Source: Galdieria partita (Eukaryota; Rhodophyta; Bangiophyceae; Galdieriales; Galdieriaceae). Taken from it: a stretch of 64,000 nucleotides of DNA. A model generated the notes under the pieces. It did not search any database. It was not told the DNA's origin and worked only from the letters and a program-made list of their open reading frames with translations. The DNA is taken from NCBI GenBank assembly GCA_025991245.1, contig BQMJ01000056.1:62001-126000 (forward strand), in the 5' to 3' direction. The translations under genes and the position numbers were made by a program. Below, in pieces: positions 20,032 through 31,151 of the stretch; within the stretch, counting starts at the first letter, position 1; each line of letters opens with the position of its first letter.

Positions 20032-22860
20032 CTATCGAAGGCGATATTTTCGAGCACCTTTGCGAGCTTTCCTTTGGTTATTTGACCGACGAACAAACCG
20101 AACAAAATAAGGGTACCAGAAACACATTCCATTACTTGGGTACAGACAGGTCTTTTTATATTCTTTGCAGTTTCCGGTCATCTCCGATGGAACAAGTTCT
20201 AACTGCTTTTTCCATTCGATAATTGCATTGGATTGGATACAATACTGAAAGCAACCGAATCCAACAAACCACGAACAAGACAACCTTCTAAACCAAAGTT
20301 GAAGCAAGTTTTGACTATTCCTTAAATTGTCTAGGCAGCTTTCTAAAAGTTGCGTTCTTTCCACGAATAACGCATCCTCCTTCTCTATCATTTCTTTCCA
20401 ATGGACAAGAAAACTATTGACGCTGTTCACTTGGCTCATAAATTGGTCCATATAGCATTTCCATTCAAAACGGCCTTCCATATCTATCTCACCAAATAAA
20501 GTACAAAAATGTTCCCAAGTAATGCCCAGAATATTCGCGATTTCAAGCGGACTAGCTTCCCAATCTTGTCTTGAAAAGTGGTTTTCCTCATCCTGCTCAG
20601 AATATTCTTCACAATAATTGGATCTCCTCTTCTTCCATAATAACATTCCCGGAGAATGTGCTTGTAACGGAATACCATCTTTAGTTTGTGCAATCCATGA
20701 AAAATTACTCTTTTTCATCGCCAATGCACTGACAATACGAACCTTCTGTAACCAATCAGCCCACAAAGCTTTGATTTGCTCATATTTGTTAGTTTCAATG
20801 TCGATAGCATATTCTTTCAACCAAGTCATCTGTTCAAATAGCCACTGTGGAATACGATAATGTTCCAATGCTACTTTTTGAGTTTCCAGAATCGGTCGAA
20901 TAACAAGTAGATGATTCGCTCTGGAACAAAGACAAGCATAAATCTCGGTCGGACAAATATCTAATGACCTTGAAGTCATTCCTTGTATAAGAACTTCTGC
21001 TATTTCTTGTCTGGAAAGCGACTTTTTGGGTCTCACTACTTTCATAAAAATGACAAATGCAGTGCAATAATAGGCAACTTTCATGTCACATCTATGGTCA
21101 TCGACAGAATCAAAAACGATTGAAATTTTCTTCTGCGGAATATCATCACTCTGAAAAAATTCTCTGGCAACTTTCCATCCAGAACAGAAATGGTCATTGT
21201 ATGCCAAAATTCCTTCAGACGAATAATCTTGATTCATCGTGTAACAAGGCTTCGAAGGTGAACGACTGTCATATAAAGTAATATTAAAGTCGCCTTCTTC
21301 CACAGAGATGCTCCAAATAATATCTTTGGCACTAGTCAAATATACACAAGGAACATTTAAGGACTTTGTAACTTCTCCGATGATACAAATATTTTCCAGT
21401 GGAACACGAAGATAGAAAGAAATCGAGTTGGGCGTCAACGCTTCTTCACAACGATTCAATCTTTCATCCAGAACATTACTAAAGATAACTTCATGTTGTC
21501 CGTATATTCCAGAAGAATCGAATAGTGGGCTGATATAATTCAATATATATTCTTTTCGTTTTCTATCCAACATTATTTCTTGGTTCATGAGCTCGTCATA
21601 TTTTGCCATGATACTAGGGACATCGACAGGATGCTTCGTGCGAACCAAATGCATCCAACGTTCCATAACTTGAAGTTCTCTTTCTTGGCAAGCAATATAT
21701 TTATAAATGACTTGCTGTTTGAATTGCTCTGCTCCTTCACGAATTCTGGCAAGTTCTTCAACTGCTGGTGAGTGTGAGTGATATTTGAGTATCCTTTCAT
21801 TATAACGCTCAAATAAACATTCATCTAGAAACAGTCCTAAGCTAGGAGCCATAGGTGTTTCTAACCGATGATGTTTGGATAAGCCAACGTCAAAAGCTTC
21901 CTTGGGAATCCATCCCTTTGAAACGGCAATACTAAGGCCAACCATCTTACGAATTTGATGAAGAAGAAAACTTTGGCCTACTACAGTTATATTCAGGAAA
22001 GATTCTCCTCCGATGAAGAACGGTAAAGAACAAAAGAATTCCAAAATATAACGTTGACATGTACCATCGCTTGAAGTTTGACCGACTGTAAAATTGTGAA
22101 AATGATGGGTTCCAATAAAATGCTTCAAAAGATTGTTGAAATCATCTACCTTTACCTTCATTATATTTTTGTAATCCGAATCTTTCAATATATCTTCATG
22201 TTCCTCTTTACTACGACAAAGTGTCCAAGATGGAAGTATATACGAGTATCTGCGGCGATCACATGCGTTCTTGGCATGAAAGCCAACAGATACGCTGTAC
22301 ATTCCAAGTACACGGATATCTGCTGGTAAAAAATCGTTTATCCTTTTCAATACTTCTTCAGTTCGTTCCGTGTCTTTATCAACAAGTAAATAGGTTGAAA
22401 CAACTTGTCCAGCGGCAGAAACACCTTTGTCAGTACGTGCTGCTCTTGACCAGTCCATCTTTCGCAAATTGCCTTTCACGTTATCCGGAATCAAGAGGGC
22501 TGAAACGAGGGCTTTCTCAAGTTCCCCTTCAACTGAAACAGCACCGGGATTGCGCTGCATTCCTTGATACGCTGCTCCCAAGTAGCCTATCACAAGAGCA
22601 AACTTTTGTCGTTTCTTAGTATTCCAGTTGAGTGCTTCAGCTTTGGAACTGTCAACAGAGGCCTTTAACGAAACTGGCTCTCCTGCTAAAGTCAAGTGAA
22701 GGTCATCTTTCTGCCTAGCCTTTGTCACTAAACTTTCGGTTACATTTGTTTTATATTTTTTTAAAGGCACTTTGTCTTCTGTTTGATCAGAAGATACTCT
22801 GTTCCTTTTTGATGTTTTATCGTTGTGTAGTACTTGAGGGTGACTCCAAAATAATCCCAT
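20032..22860 (-). CDS. tRNA pseudouridine synthase (PUS1/TruA family) with a long unknown C-terminal extension
   Basis: Single exon, 942 residues, starting at the ATG (MGLFWSHPQ) and not at the TTG three codons earlier. Residues ~85-370 are a TruA/PUS1 fold: GYLGAAYQGMQ, the catalytic-Asp loop SRAARTDKGVSAAGQ, VGFHAKNACDRRRYSYILP, HHFHNFT and LLHQIRKMVGL. A PUS1-like helical tail continues to ~440. About 500 further residues match no family I recognise; they are not low-complexity, contain several Trp-rich helices and end in a basic RKARKGARKYRLR segment. Family members modify U to pseudouridine in tRNA and some mRNA. The extension could bind RNA or a partner, or could be an enzyme domain not recognised here. 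Confidence 0.88.
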   Translation of the reverse strand: MGLFWSHPQVLHNDKTSKRNRVSSDQTEDKVPLKKYKTNVTESLVTKARQKDDLHLTLAGEPVSLKASVDSSKAEALNWNTKKRQKFALVIGYLGAAYQGMQRNPGAVSVEGELEKALVSALLIPDNVKGNLRKMDWSRAARTDKGVSAAGQVVSTYLLVDKDTERTEEVLKRINDFLPADIRVLGMYSVSVGFHAKNACDRRRYSYILPSWTLCRSKEEHEDILKDSDYKNIMKVKVDDFNNLLKHFIGTHHFHNFTVGQTSSDGTCQRYILEFFCSLPFFIGGESFLNITVVGQSFLLHQIRKMVGLSIAVSKGWIPKEAFDVGLSKHHRLETPMAPSLGLFLDECLFERYNERILKYHSHSPAVEELARIREGAEQFKQQVIYKYIACQERELQVMERWMHLVRTKHPVDVPSIMAKYDELMNQEIMLDRKRKEYILNYISPLFDSSGIYGQHEVIFSNVLDERLNRCEEALTPNSISFYLRVPLENICIIGEVTKSLNVPCVYLTSAKDIIWSISVEEGDFNITLYDSRSPSKPCYTMNQDYSSEGILAYNDHFCSGWKVAREFFQSDDIPQKKISIVFDSVDDHRCDMKVAYYCTAFVIFMKVVRPKKSLSRQEIAEVLIQGMTSRSLDICPTEIYACLCSRANHLLVIRPILETQKVALEHYRIPQWLFEQMTWLKEYAIDIETNKYEQIKALWADWLQKVRIVSALAMKKSNFSWIAQTKDGIPLQAHSPGMLLWKKRRSNYCEEYSEQDEENHFSRQDWEASPLEIANILGITWEHFCTLFGEIDMEGRFEWKCYMDQFMSQVNSVNSFLVHWKEMIEKEDALFVERTQLLESCLDNLRNSQNLLQLWFRRLSCSWFVGFGCFQYCIQSNAIIEWKKQLELVPSEMTGNCKEYKKTCLYPSNGMCFWYPYFVRFVRRSNNQRKARKGARKYRLR

Positions 22861-23123
22861 CTTGGCCAACTCCTCACTGTTCTTGTTTGATAAGTGGCAG
22901 TGTAATGCTTTCTAATAGACGGAGAGATTTGTGCAAGAAAGTACAACTTGGACAAGAAGTGCAGAGAGAAGAAATATATTCAACAATTTGAGTCGAATCA
23001 ACGTCATTCTTTGTCAACTGTGGTTTTCGTTGATCATTGAAGTCGTCAAATGAAGGAAAAAAATGTCAACACATTTTTGGCGGGAATTCCTATTCATTTT
23101 GACATACTGTGTTTTGGGTGACG

Positions 23124-23675
23124 ATGAACTCTGTTCAAGAAGGTTTATTGCAAGCAGCTGCCAATACCATAGAAAAGGTAGTTGATGAAAAGCTCGAGCA
23201 ACTTAACAACCTATCAGAGGACGATATCTTGGCAATTAGGAAAAAGAGGTTGGCGGAGTTGAGGAAAAAGGCGGAAGAGAGAAGTGAATATTTGAGGCTC
23301 GGACATGGTTCGGTTGAAGAAATAGGAGAAGAAAGAGAATTCTTTAACCTTGGGAAGAAAAGCAAGAGAGTAGTTTATTGCTTTTATCGCCCTGGAACTT
23401 CTCGCTATACAGATGCTCTTATTGAGTTGCTCAAGAAAGTTGCCTCAACCCATATCGAAACCAAATTTGTTCTAGTAAATGCAGAAAAGAGTCCCTTTCT
23501 AACCAAGAAATTGAATATTTACGTTCTTCCTAGTCTTGTGTTGTTTATAGATGGCAAAAAAATCAAAACCTTTGTTGGTTTGGACGAAATAACCAGGCAA
23601 GGAAAGTTGGACATTGAGGTGCTAGAGTCTAGTCTCAAAAATTACAAAATATTGGAAGATACGTTTGAAGATTGA
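23124..23675 (+). CDS. TXNDC9 / phosducin-like (PLP3-type) thioredoxin-fold protein
   Basis: Single exon, 183 residues. The ATG at 23124 is preferred to an upstream GTG. Residues 1-70 form an acidic/basic amphipathic helix region (DDILAIRKKRLAELRKKAEE, with a LGHGSVEEI turn), followed by a thioredoxin fold at ~78-180 (RVVYCFYRPG, KFVLVNAEKSPFL, YVLPSLVLFIDGKK). This arrangement is that of TXNDC9/PLP3, which helps the CCT chaperonin fold tubulin and actin. The redox CxxC is absent, as expected for this subgroup. A promoter of about 260 bases is shared with the divergent PUS1 gene. Confidence 0.9.
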   Translation: MNSVQEGLLQAAANTIEKVVDEKLEQLNNLSEDDILAIRKKRLAELRKKAEERSEYLRLGHGSVEEIGEEREFFNLGKKSKRVVYCFYRPGTSRYTDALIELLKKVASTHIETKFVLVNAEKSPFLTKKLNIYVLPSLVLFIDGKKIKTFVGLDEITRQGKLDIEVLESSLKNYKILEDTFED

Positions 23676-24215
23676 ATGATAAAAAGCCCTTATTTTTTCT
23701 CTTACATTTAGTTCCTTTCAGTTGCAAAGATATTCTTTGTTTGAAACAAGAAGAGAACTTTTAGGATAATATATTTCTTTTGCACAATTGTGTTTTTCAC
23801 CGTCTCTTCGGTTACCGCATGCTCTATTTTCTATTTCAAGCAGTAGCCATTCAAAATGCCAATTGTCCTCTAAAAGTTTAGATTAAGAAAGAACTTTCTT
23901 GTAGGGCTGATGAATCCGTGTCATTCATCAAGAAAAACTGATGTATTCATAGCAATTCACTGTTGAATTCTTCCAGTCGTCTACTTGCAGTACATTGGCA
24001 ATCTAGAGTTTCTATTACTTTTATTTTGAAACCATTCAACTCCTTGGAGACACAGTTGTCAGTGACTAGAGTATCCATTTTTCGATTTCTCGAATATATC
24101 GACATAGCAGTGCAATTGCTGGAATTCCAAAGAGGAAACAATAGAAATTGGCTTGGTTGAAGATGCTGTCCACGTGAAATTTATTGACTCTGATTGGTTG
24201 GAGCTTTGGGTGTCT
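23676..24215. other. Intergenic region upstream of the RING E3 gene
   Basis: 540 bases with no recognisable gene. An open frame without an ATG runs from about 24153 into the RING gene; a 65-codon ATG frame (23963..24160) matches nothing and overlaps open frames on the other strand, so I treat the region as UTR and promoter. Confidence 0.4.
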
Positions 24216-25289
24216 ATGGAAGCAGATCATCAAGAGCAGTTTACGGAAAGACGAGTATTCAAGCCTTTCTTTTGTTATAGCTGCCAACATACGGTTCATA
24301 TACAAGTTCCAGAAACAGAAGACTCTACTTATGAACCACAATGTTCTGAATGCGGCTCGTCTTTTGTTGAAGAAGTGCCCATTTCGAGGTTAGAGAGTGT
24401 TCAAGAAAATGTTAGCCCTACAACAGGAAACGAGTGGTATGGAACGAATGGAAATGTAGAGGTTATATCGCTTAGTGATGATGGAGAGCCAGTAAGGTTC
24501 TCCTTTCGACTGGGTGGTGATGTTGGAAACTTTGTAGGTTCATCGTCCGAAGACCAGCTAGGGGAACAGGGCCAGGAAAGTGAAAGTTACCCCACAAGTA
24601 ACCGTGCTATTGGGATTGCAGACTTTTTACAGAGTTTCTTTGTACCTCGAGGAAATATGACGAGATTTCAAGCACCACCACCAGCCCCCCCTCTCCCCGT
24701 TTGGAGAACTCCTCGGGAAAGTGACTCCCAATTCGGAGAGGAGAGTACAGAGAACCACGAACAGTCTCAGGAGCTCACCTCCAACCAAGAGGAGGATCAA
24801 AGGCGGGTTAGAAGAAGGAGAATTCCACCTTTTGTGGCAGCAGGTCCATTCTTTTTGGACGGAAACTCTTCCGATGTACCTGGCGACTTTTCAACTTTTA
24901 TGCAGCAAATTTTAGGAATTTATGGGAATCCAGCAGATTATGTAATTGGTGAACAAGGTTTTGAAGCAATATTAGCACGCCTAATGCAAGAGGACAGTAA
25001 TCGATACGGCAATCCACCTGCTTCTAAAGAGATTGTTGCTTCGTTACCAGTCGTACATTTGTCTGCAGAAGAAGCAGCGCATCACTCGGAATGTTCTGTC
25101 TGTAAAGAAGCTTTTGCAGAGAATAGCGAAGTTGTTCGGTTGCCTTGCAAACATGTGTTTTGTAAGGACTGTATTTACCCTTGGTTAGAGCGTCATAATA
25201 CATGTCCAAGTTGTCGTTATGAGCTACCAACGGATGATCCTGAATATGAGAAGAGAAAAGTTTCTCAAAGTTCAAGTACTCATGGATAA
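24216..25289 (+). CDS. RING-H2 E3 ubiquitin ligase with N-terminal zinc ribbon (RNF115/126-like)
   Basis: Single exon, 357 residues. Residues ~18-55 hold a CxxC...CxxC zinc ribbon (FFCYSCQHTVHIQV, CSECGSSF), as in RNF126, RNF115 and plant RING1/RDUF proteins, which binds ubiquitin-conjugated cargo or BAG6. A long acidic and Gln/Pro-rich middle includes PPPAPPLPV. A C4-HC3/H2 RING lies at ~287-335 (CSVCKEAF...LPCKHVFCKDC...CPSCRYELPTDDPEYE); the sequence after the RING is the family's usual LPTDD...YE. It recruits an E2 and ubiquitinates substrates, probably in cytosolic quality control. Confidence 0.93.
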   Translation: MEADHQEQFTERRVFKPFFCYSCQHTVHIQVPETEDSTYEPQCSECGSSFVEEVPISRLESVQENVSPTTGNEWYGTNGNVEVISLSDDGEPVRFSFRLGGDVGNFVGSSSEDQLGEQGQESESYPTSNRAIGIADFLQSFFVPRGNMTRFQAPPPAPPLPVWRTPRESDSQFGEESTENHEQSQELTSNQEEDQRRVRRRRIPPFVAAGPFFLDGNSSDVPGDFSTFMQQILGIYGNPADYVIGEQGFEAILARLMQEDSNRYGNPPASKEIVASLPVVHLSAEEAAHHSECSVCKEAFAENSEVVRLPCKHVFCKDCIYPWLERHNTCPSCRYELPTDDPEYEKRKVSQSSSTHG

Positions 25290-25382
25290 AGTGTTGGATG
25301 GTTGCTCTATTGCACAAGTCGTTGCTATTTATTATTATAGCAGCACTTTGGATAGATGCATACAATGACCAACAAAGTTTTC

Positions 25383-26076
25383 TCATTTTTTGCCACGGTT
25401 GTTCTTACTAGTTAGTTCTGGAGGCTCCATGGGTCCACAAGAAGACTCTTTGGGTGGTCTCTCCCGTAAATAAAACAAGTCTCGTTGGTCCGTCGGTTTC
25501 CGATCTAAAAGATACGCTTCTCTTATCCAAGGCGAGTATAAAGGCACCACACGTTCTACAGCCACTTCATTCACGACGTTTCGTAAAGTTACAGAGCTTC
25601 CAGTGTAAGCTTTCCTCAAATGAATAACTCTACCAGTGAACCATTGTACTTTGTTCTCATTGGAAGGATTGACTATTTTAATCTAGCCACGAATAAATAT
25701 ATCGAACCACACAAGTACTTTTACTTACTCGAATGACGTCCCCTACAGCAAGATCAGGAATACTCTTAGGCAACATAGCTCTATTGCTTTCTAACAATCT
25801 TTGTATTTCATCTGATTCTACCACTCTCATCAATGAAATAGCTCTTTTTACGGGTGACTTTCTTTTAGGGTACTTGGGTCTTGGCCCATAAAGTGGTTCA
25901 TAAGGCCAACCCCTGTTGTAGTACCAAGGCTCCGTTTCCTCAACTTGTTGAGAGCTCCTTTCTTCTTGTGTTGAACAAAAGTGAGCAATTTGTATAGTCT
26001 GCAAATATTGTCTTGTTGGATAACTACCAGAGAGCTGTTTCAAACAACGTAACGCAGGAACCCAAGTATTCAACAT
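25383..26076 (-). CDS. Organellar ribosomal protein bL19, probably mitochondrial
   Basis: Two exons on the minus strand, 26076..25729 and 25682..25383, with a 46-bp intron; 215 residues from this start. The bL19 core spans the intron: SIPDLAVGDVIR, WFTGRVIHLRK, GSSVTLRNVVNEVAVERVVPLYSPWI. Red algal plastid genomes usually keep their own rpl19, so a nuclear copy points to the mitochondrion. The ATG at 26076 gives a basic amphipathic leader (MLNTWVPALRCLKQ) fit for mitochondrial import. A longer frame starts at 26127, but its ATG overlaps the TGA of the upstream SYF1 gene and adds an acidic stretch. The C-terminal tail is Pro/Glu-rich. Confidence 0.85.
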
Positions 26077-26123
26077 GATGTCAAAATCATCAAACCATAT
26101 TCCATTTATTCCAACGACGACTT

Positions 26124-28869
26124 TCATTCATTTTGCTTTCGTTTCTTTCGTTTGAAACGTTCCAAAGCGCCAACATGATTATTACTAAGCTGTTGGTTTG
26201 TTGTACGTTCACCGTCGGTTTGTTCCAATGGTTGAAACAGTGTTTCAGGTAAAGGCTGTTGTTCAATGGCTTCAATGCTATGTTTCTCTTCATTCTTGTT
26301 TCCTTCTTCTTCATTATCACTGTCTTGTGACAACTCTATTTCCTCAGGATTCTCTTGTATGCTCGTTTCCCGAGTTGTTTGTTGTCCTTCCTTTATGGTT
26401 TCCTGTTCAACCAATTCCATAGCATCGGGTTGAACTGATGTCTGAGCCATAGGTGCAGTATAATGAATCCTCGAGTAAAGAGTTTCTACAGACTTCTTTA
26501 CTCGAAGCATATCACGGAAAGAATCTTCCGTTCCATGTGCAACTTCAAAATCATTCCATACTTTCCAATAATCAGCGTAGTCACGAGGATCTGCTAACTG
26601 AGCACCATGGGAATAGACCGCTCTAGCTCTGTCATACTCACCCAAACGTGTCTCCAAGTCTGCATATTCTAAACAAAGTTGAATGACTGGAGCACCTTGA
26701 ACTTTCTCAATGGCTTGCTCATAGGCAACACGCAATCTTGCTAGTCCGTATAACTTGGCCGATTTAGCAATATAAACTTGAAACAAAGCATAGCGATCTT
26801 CGATAGGAACTTGGTCAACCGCTCTCTCTAGTATCGACATCACTCTTCTAGCAGAGCCATATTGTTCTTCCGTACTCGCATAAAAGAGAAACATAGTCTT
26901 CATAAAAGTGGAGGGAATATGACGAATCGCAGCTTCAAACAAATCTCTCGTTCTTTCCATTTTCTCACCGCCATAACGTTGTAAAAACTTGTCAATATAA
27001 AGCAACCATAGTGCCAATACAGCTGGATTGTAGGTGCGCTGTTTGCGTTTCGTCATCTTATTGTCATTCATTTTAGAAGTTATCCAGTCCCCACTTTCAT
27101 CTTCTTCTTGTGACTGACAAAATAATGCGACTCCTCTTTCATATATTCTAAAAGCGTCTTCAAAAAATCGATTTTCTTCTAAAATAGCCGCATAATTTAA
27201 CACATTTTGCGCTGTACATATCTTCAAATCAATCATCCTTTCATACACCGCGCAACATCTTTCAAATGAACCAAGTGACTCTTCTAAATCTGCTAAAAGA
27301 CCCCATAACTTTGGAGAACGCCAAGCACGGTCTCTCGCTTTCTCTCTCCAAACGTTCCAATTCCCTTCCACGGCAATATTACCAGCACCAGCGGCAACAG
27401 CAGCTTTGGCACGATTGGCTTTGAAATTCTGCTGTTCCTGTTTGGGTTCTTTCACGGCACGTTGGCAAATCAATAATGCTTTGTCCATGTTGCCCTGACG
27501 TAATTCCAATTCCACATATTCACAATAAACGTTTACTAAATCATCCGTATGATGAAAATGAAATCCTGTAGCTTCTTCAAGAACATCCCGAGCCGAGTCT
27601 AAATCTCCATGAATTTCATAAAACCTAGCAAACGCAACCCAGATTGTATACAATCGCCCATTCGTTGCTTGAGCAGGATCTATCGAATGAATAGCTTCCG
27701 AATAAGTTTTCACGACAGCAATTGGATCATTTTCCACAAATAATTTTGCCCTCTTATGCCATTCTCGAATATTATGAGGATTTTGTCGCAATATCACTGA
27801 CGACAACAGCAATGGCCGTCTATTCATCAAATCTTCCAGTCGATATACCGTCAAATCTAAATAGTCGTCGTCAACCAAAGTAGATGCTTCTTCACTTGCA
27901 TTTTCCAACGAATGTGTTAGAATGCTTTCTTCAAACTTGGCGTAAGCATCGAAAACTACGGAGAAATCACGAACAGTTTTCACCTTTTCTAAGGCTTCTT
28001 CATAGATGTCTCTTGCCTTCTCAAAGAGTCCTTTTTGTGTATAATAATCAGCCAAATAACACCAGAGGGTCCCAGCCTCATCTTTATAAACCTTCAAACC
28101 ACCTCGAAGGACACCTTCAACGTCAACATGATAAACTTCCGACCCATGATTGACCAACAACTCGCACAAATCTAACCACAAATCATGTTTTGTTCTATCT
28201 TTCTTCTTTGGCGCAAACTGGGGATCACATAAAAGTTTACTCATGATAGAAGCTGCCTCATCATAACGTCCAGCTTCCTTCAAATACTCTGCAAACTCTT
28301 CAATAACGGATGGTTCCAACTTCATATAACGATGAAACACTCTAGCTGCTGTCTCCGCTACTCCACACTTTCTAGCAAACTCCAAGTAAATGGGCCATAT
28401 TCGGTTATGTTGAGTGACGGGAAGTGATCGCAACGCACGGTCCAACGCATGACGAGTATAAGTCCACCTACACTGCTCAAGTAAAAACCGACAAAACATG
28501 GACCAAACAACAGGCATCTATGCCATAATGAGGGTCTATCTAAGCAAACAAGGATTCGCTTACCTTGTTCAAATAAACGAGACTTCGTTCATAGATTTTG
28601 TTCACTATTAGATACGCTTTGCTATTAGGGTGACGCTTCTTAGTATATTCTTGGCGTTCTCGAAGGTACATGGTCCAGAGTTTATAACTTCTTGGGAGTG
28701 CAGCAACTGCTCTTTCGTAGACAGAAAACTTCACCTTGGGAGAGGCATATTTCAAAGCTTCCAAATAGAACAACCACTTTTTCAAAGTAAAAGGATCTCT
28801 TAAAACCTCTTCCTCATAGTAAAGGTATTCGGTAGGAACATTTTTTAAATACTCAAAAGTGGACGTCAT
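26124..28869 (-). CDS. SYF1: Pre-mRNA-splicing factor SYF1 (XAB2)
   Basis: Two exons on the minus strand, 28869..28564 and 28517..26124, with a 46-bp intron; 899 residues. SYF1 is the large HAT-repeat scaffold of the NineTeen/Prp19-associated complex in the active spliceosome. HAT repeats fill residues ~15-760, for example LWTMYLRERQ, IWPIYLEFARKCG, LWCYLADYYTQKG, FEKARDIYEEAL and TMFLFYASTEEQYG; the family block AMKTVRDFSVVFDAYAKFEE is present as EKVKTVRDFSVVFDAYAKFE. The acidic, Gln-rich tail ends in a basic RFKRKKRKQ motif that could be a nuclear signal. Its TGA overlaps a possible ATG of the next gene on the same strand. Confidence 0.95.
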
Positions 28870-29133
28870 GCGTTGATCACCGATGGATGAAGCACAATTG
28901 TCCTTTGCACAGAATTCTCGTCTTCACTTTGATATTTCAAAAGACACAACTATTTTGAAAGGTAGGGTAGCTTCTCTTTTAGACTAGTTTGGATGCATTG
29001 TGTATAAAGAAAACGATCGACTAGAATTCATTTTTCCGATAAAAGAAATGTTTTAGATAAAATGTATCGAACAACCAACTCATTTATATAAAATACTCAG
29101 TGCAATCATTCATAAAGCAATGGAAACATAAAA

Positions 29134-30874
29134 TCACGGAGAAACGGTTTGTGCTTGTTCATCCATTCCTTGTGCCCGCCGTTTATGCCAAAACTTGTTC
29201 CAATGATATCGAAAATCTTCCATATTGTGTTTCGCAATTTCGATCCAAGTCTTGGAAAATACTGCCTTGATTTCTTCCAATGTCAAATTCTTGGTTTCTG
29301 GTGTAAAGAACAAAAAGTAAAACCAACCAATCACCGTGATGCCACCATAAAAACCAATATAAGTTCCAGGTTTTGTCATCGCATCCAACATTTGCAGAAA
29401 GGCATAAGTAGTAATCCAATTACCCAAAAAGTTGGATAATGTTCCCAAGCTCATTCCATAACTTCGAATGTAGGTAGGATAAATTTCCGAATTCATAACC
29501 CAAGGAGTTGGACCAAGTGCAGAACCCCAAAATGCATAGTAACTTACCACTCCAATAGTGTACACCACTATTAAGGAAGTAGTTGTTGGTGCATAAAAAG
29601 AGAATCCTGTAATAATCAATCCTGCCACCACTCCAGGAACCAAAATCAACAGTAGAGGTCTTCTGCCAAATCTATCCATTAGATAGATTGCTGGAATAGT
29701 AGACCAAAACATAGTTCCACCGCCGAGCATACTAATATAAACAGAATTCTCGGCAGAAAGTCCAGCTCTTTCATACATCGTTCCCAAGAAATATGTCATC
29801 GAGTTGTTCCCAGAGAATTGTTGGAAAACCATCATAAGAATGCCATGAATAGCAGCTCGACGACAGTGCGGAATTCGAATAAAGTCTAAATACAGGAAAC
29901 GATCCTTTGAGGCTTCTCTTTCCGCAATAACCACTTCCTCCATAATAGCAAATTCAATCTTCTCTTCCTCTACATCAAATCCACGAACAGCTAACCATGT
30001 TGCATAAGCATCCACCCTCCGGCCCTTTCTCATTAACCATCGAGGACTTTCAGGGAAGAACAAAGCACTAACAAGAAGAATAGTTGAAAACAATAAGGAA
30101 GAACCCATCATAAATCGCCAATTCCCGGGTACTTTAACAAATATGGCATTCACTACATAGCCAGCCAATATACCAAAAGTAATAAGAACTTGATATAGAG
30201 AGACAATACCACCTCTCCTTCTTTTCTGAGAACATTCAGAAATATAAGTAGGTATAGTCATGGCCTCGAGACCAACACCAGCACCCAATATCAATCTCCC
30301 AGCAACCATAGTGCCATAGTCATGAGCTGCTGCTTCAAGAATCGCACCAACTGTACACAAAATACAAGCAACGATTATACTGTATTTACGTCCAACTAAT
30401 TCATTAACTGGCATAGAACTAGAGAAACAAACAAAATATTATCAAGTCTAATGAAAATAAAGATACAATAACATACATCAATGCTCCAGCAACTCCTCCC
30501 AAAGACATACCACTCGAAACTAGTGACTGTTGTGAAGTATCCAAGTTCAAGTCAACTTTCATGAATAAAAGTGCACCGCTTATCAAACTAATATCTATGC
30601 CATAGAGAAAGCCTCCAATACTGGCAAATATAGCTAAAAACCACATAAACCTTTTAGGGTTTCTAAATACGCCTGCCGCAGAGACCTTCTTGGAAGCATC
30701 CTTTTCATACTCCTCTTTCAGCTCATCAATAATTTGGAAGACTGAATTTTTCATGTCATCTGTTATCTCTAAACCTGCTTCGACGGACTCCAATAGGGAA
30801 GCTTTGGTCATCGCCTTTGAGGTCTTCTCTTCTTCTTGGATTGCTAGAACTGTTTCGTCTTGTGCAACTGCCAT
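29134..30874 (-). CDS. Sugar-porter MFS transporter (paralogue 2)
   Basis: Two exons on the minus strand, 30874..30477 and 30418..29134, with a 58-bp intron; 560 residues, from ATG (MAVAQDE) rather than the upstream TTG. Twelve predicted membrane helices follow an acidic leader of ~75 residues. Sugar-porter motifs: GIDISLISGA, NELVGRK, PESPRWL, QQFSGNN, DRFGRRP, PETKNLTLEE. More than half of the residues match the transporter at 799-2500 by eye, and the intron interrupts the same codon after GAL. This points to a duplication, possibly followed by inversion. The Asn for Ile change after QQFSG in helix 7 may alter substrate choice. Confidence 0.93.
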
Positions 30875-31151
30875 CTTTTTGAACAAAACAAATTGCCCAC
30901 TTATCTCCGAAGAGCGGCTGCCCTTTTATTGGAAATGTCTCAAGGACTCTTGAGAAAATGGAAAGCAGAAAACATTCGAGCATTTGTGTCTACAAGGCGG
31001 CTTTCCATTTCTCGACCTCTCGTGAAAAGATGAATTTGACCATACGACATTCTAACCGAAACGCCATATTGCAAAGATAAGGGTAAGCGAAGACTTGTCA
31101 GAGTACAAGAAAAATCGAAATGTTTAATCTTTTATGGAGACTTCATAAGTA

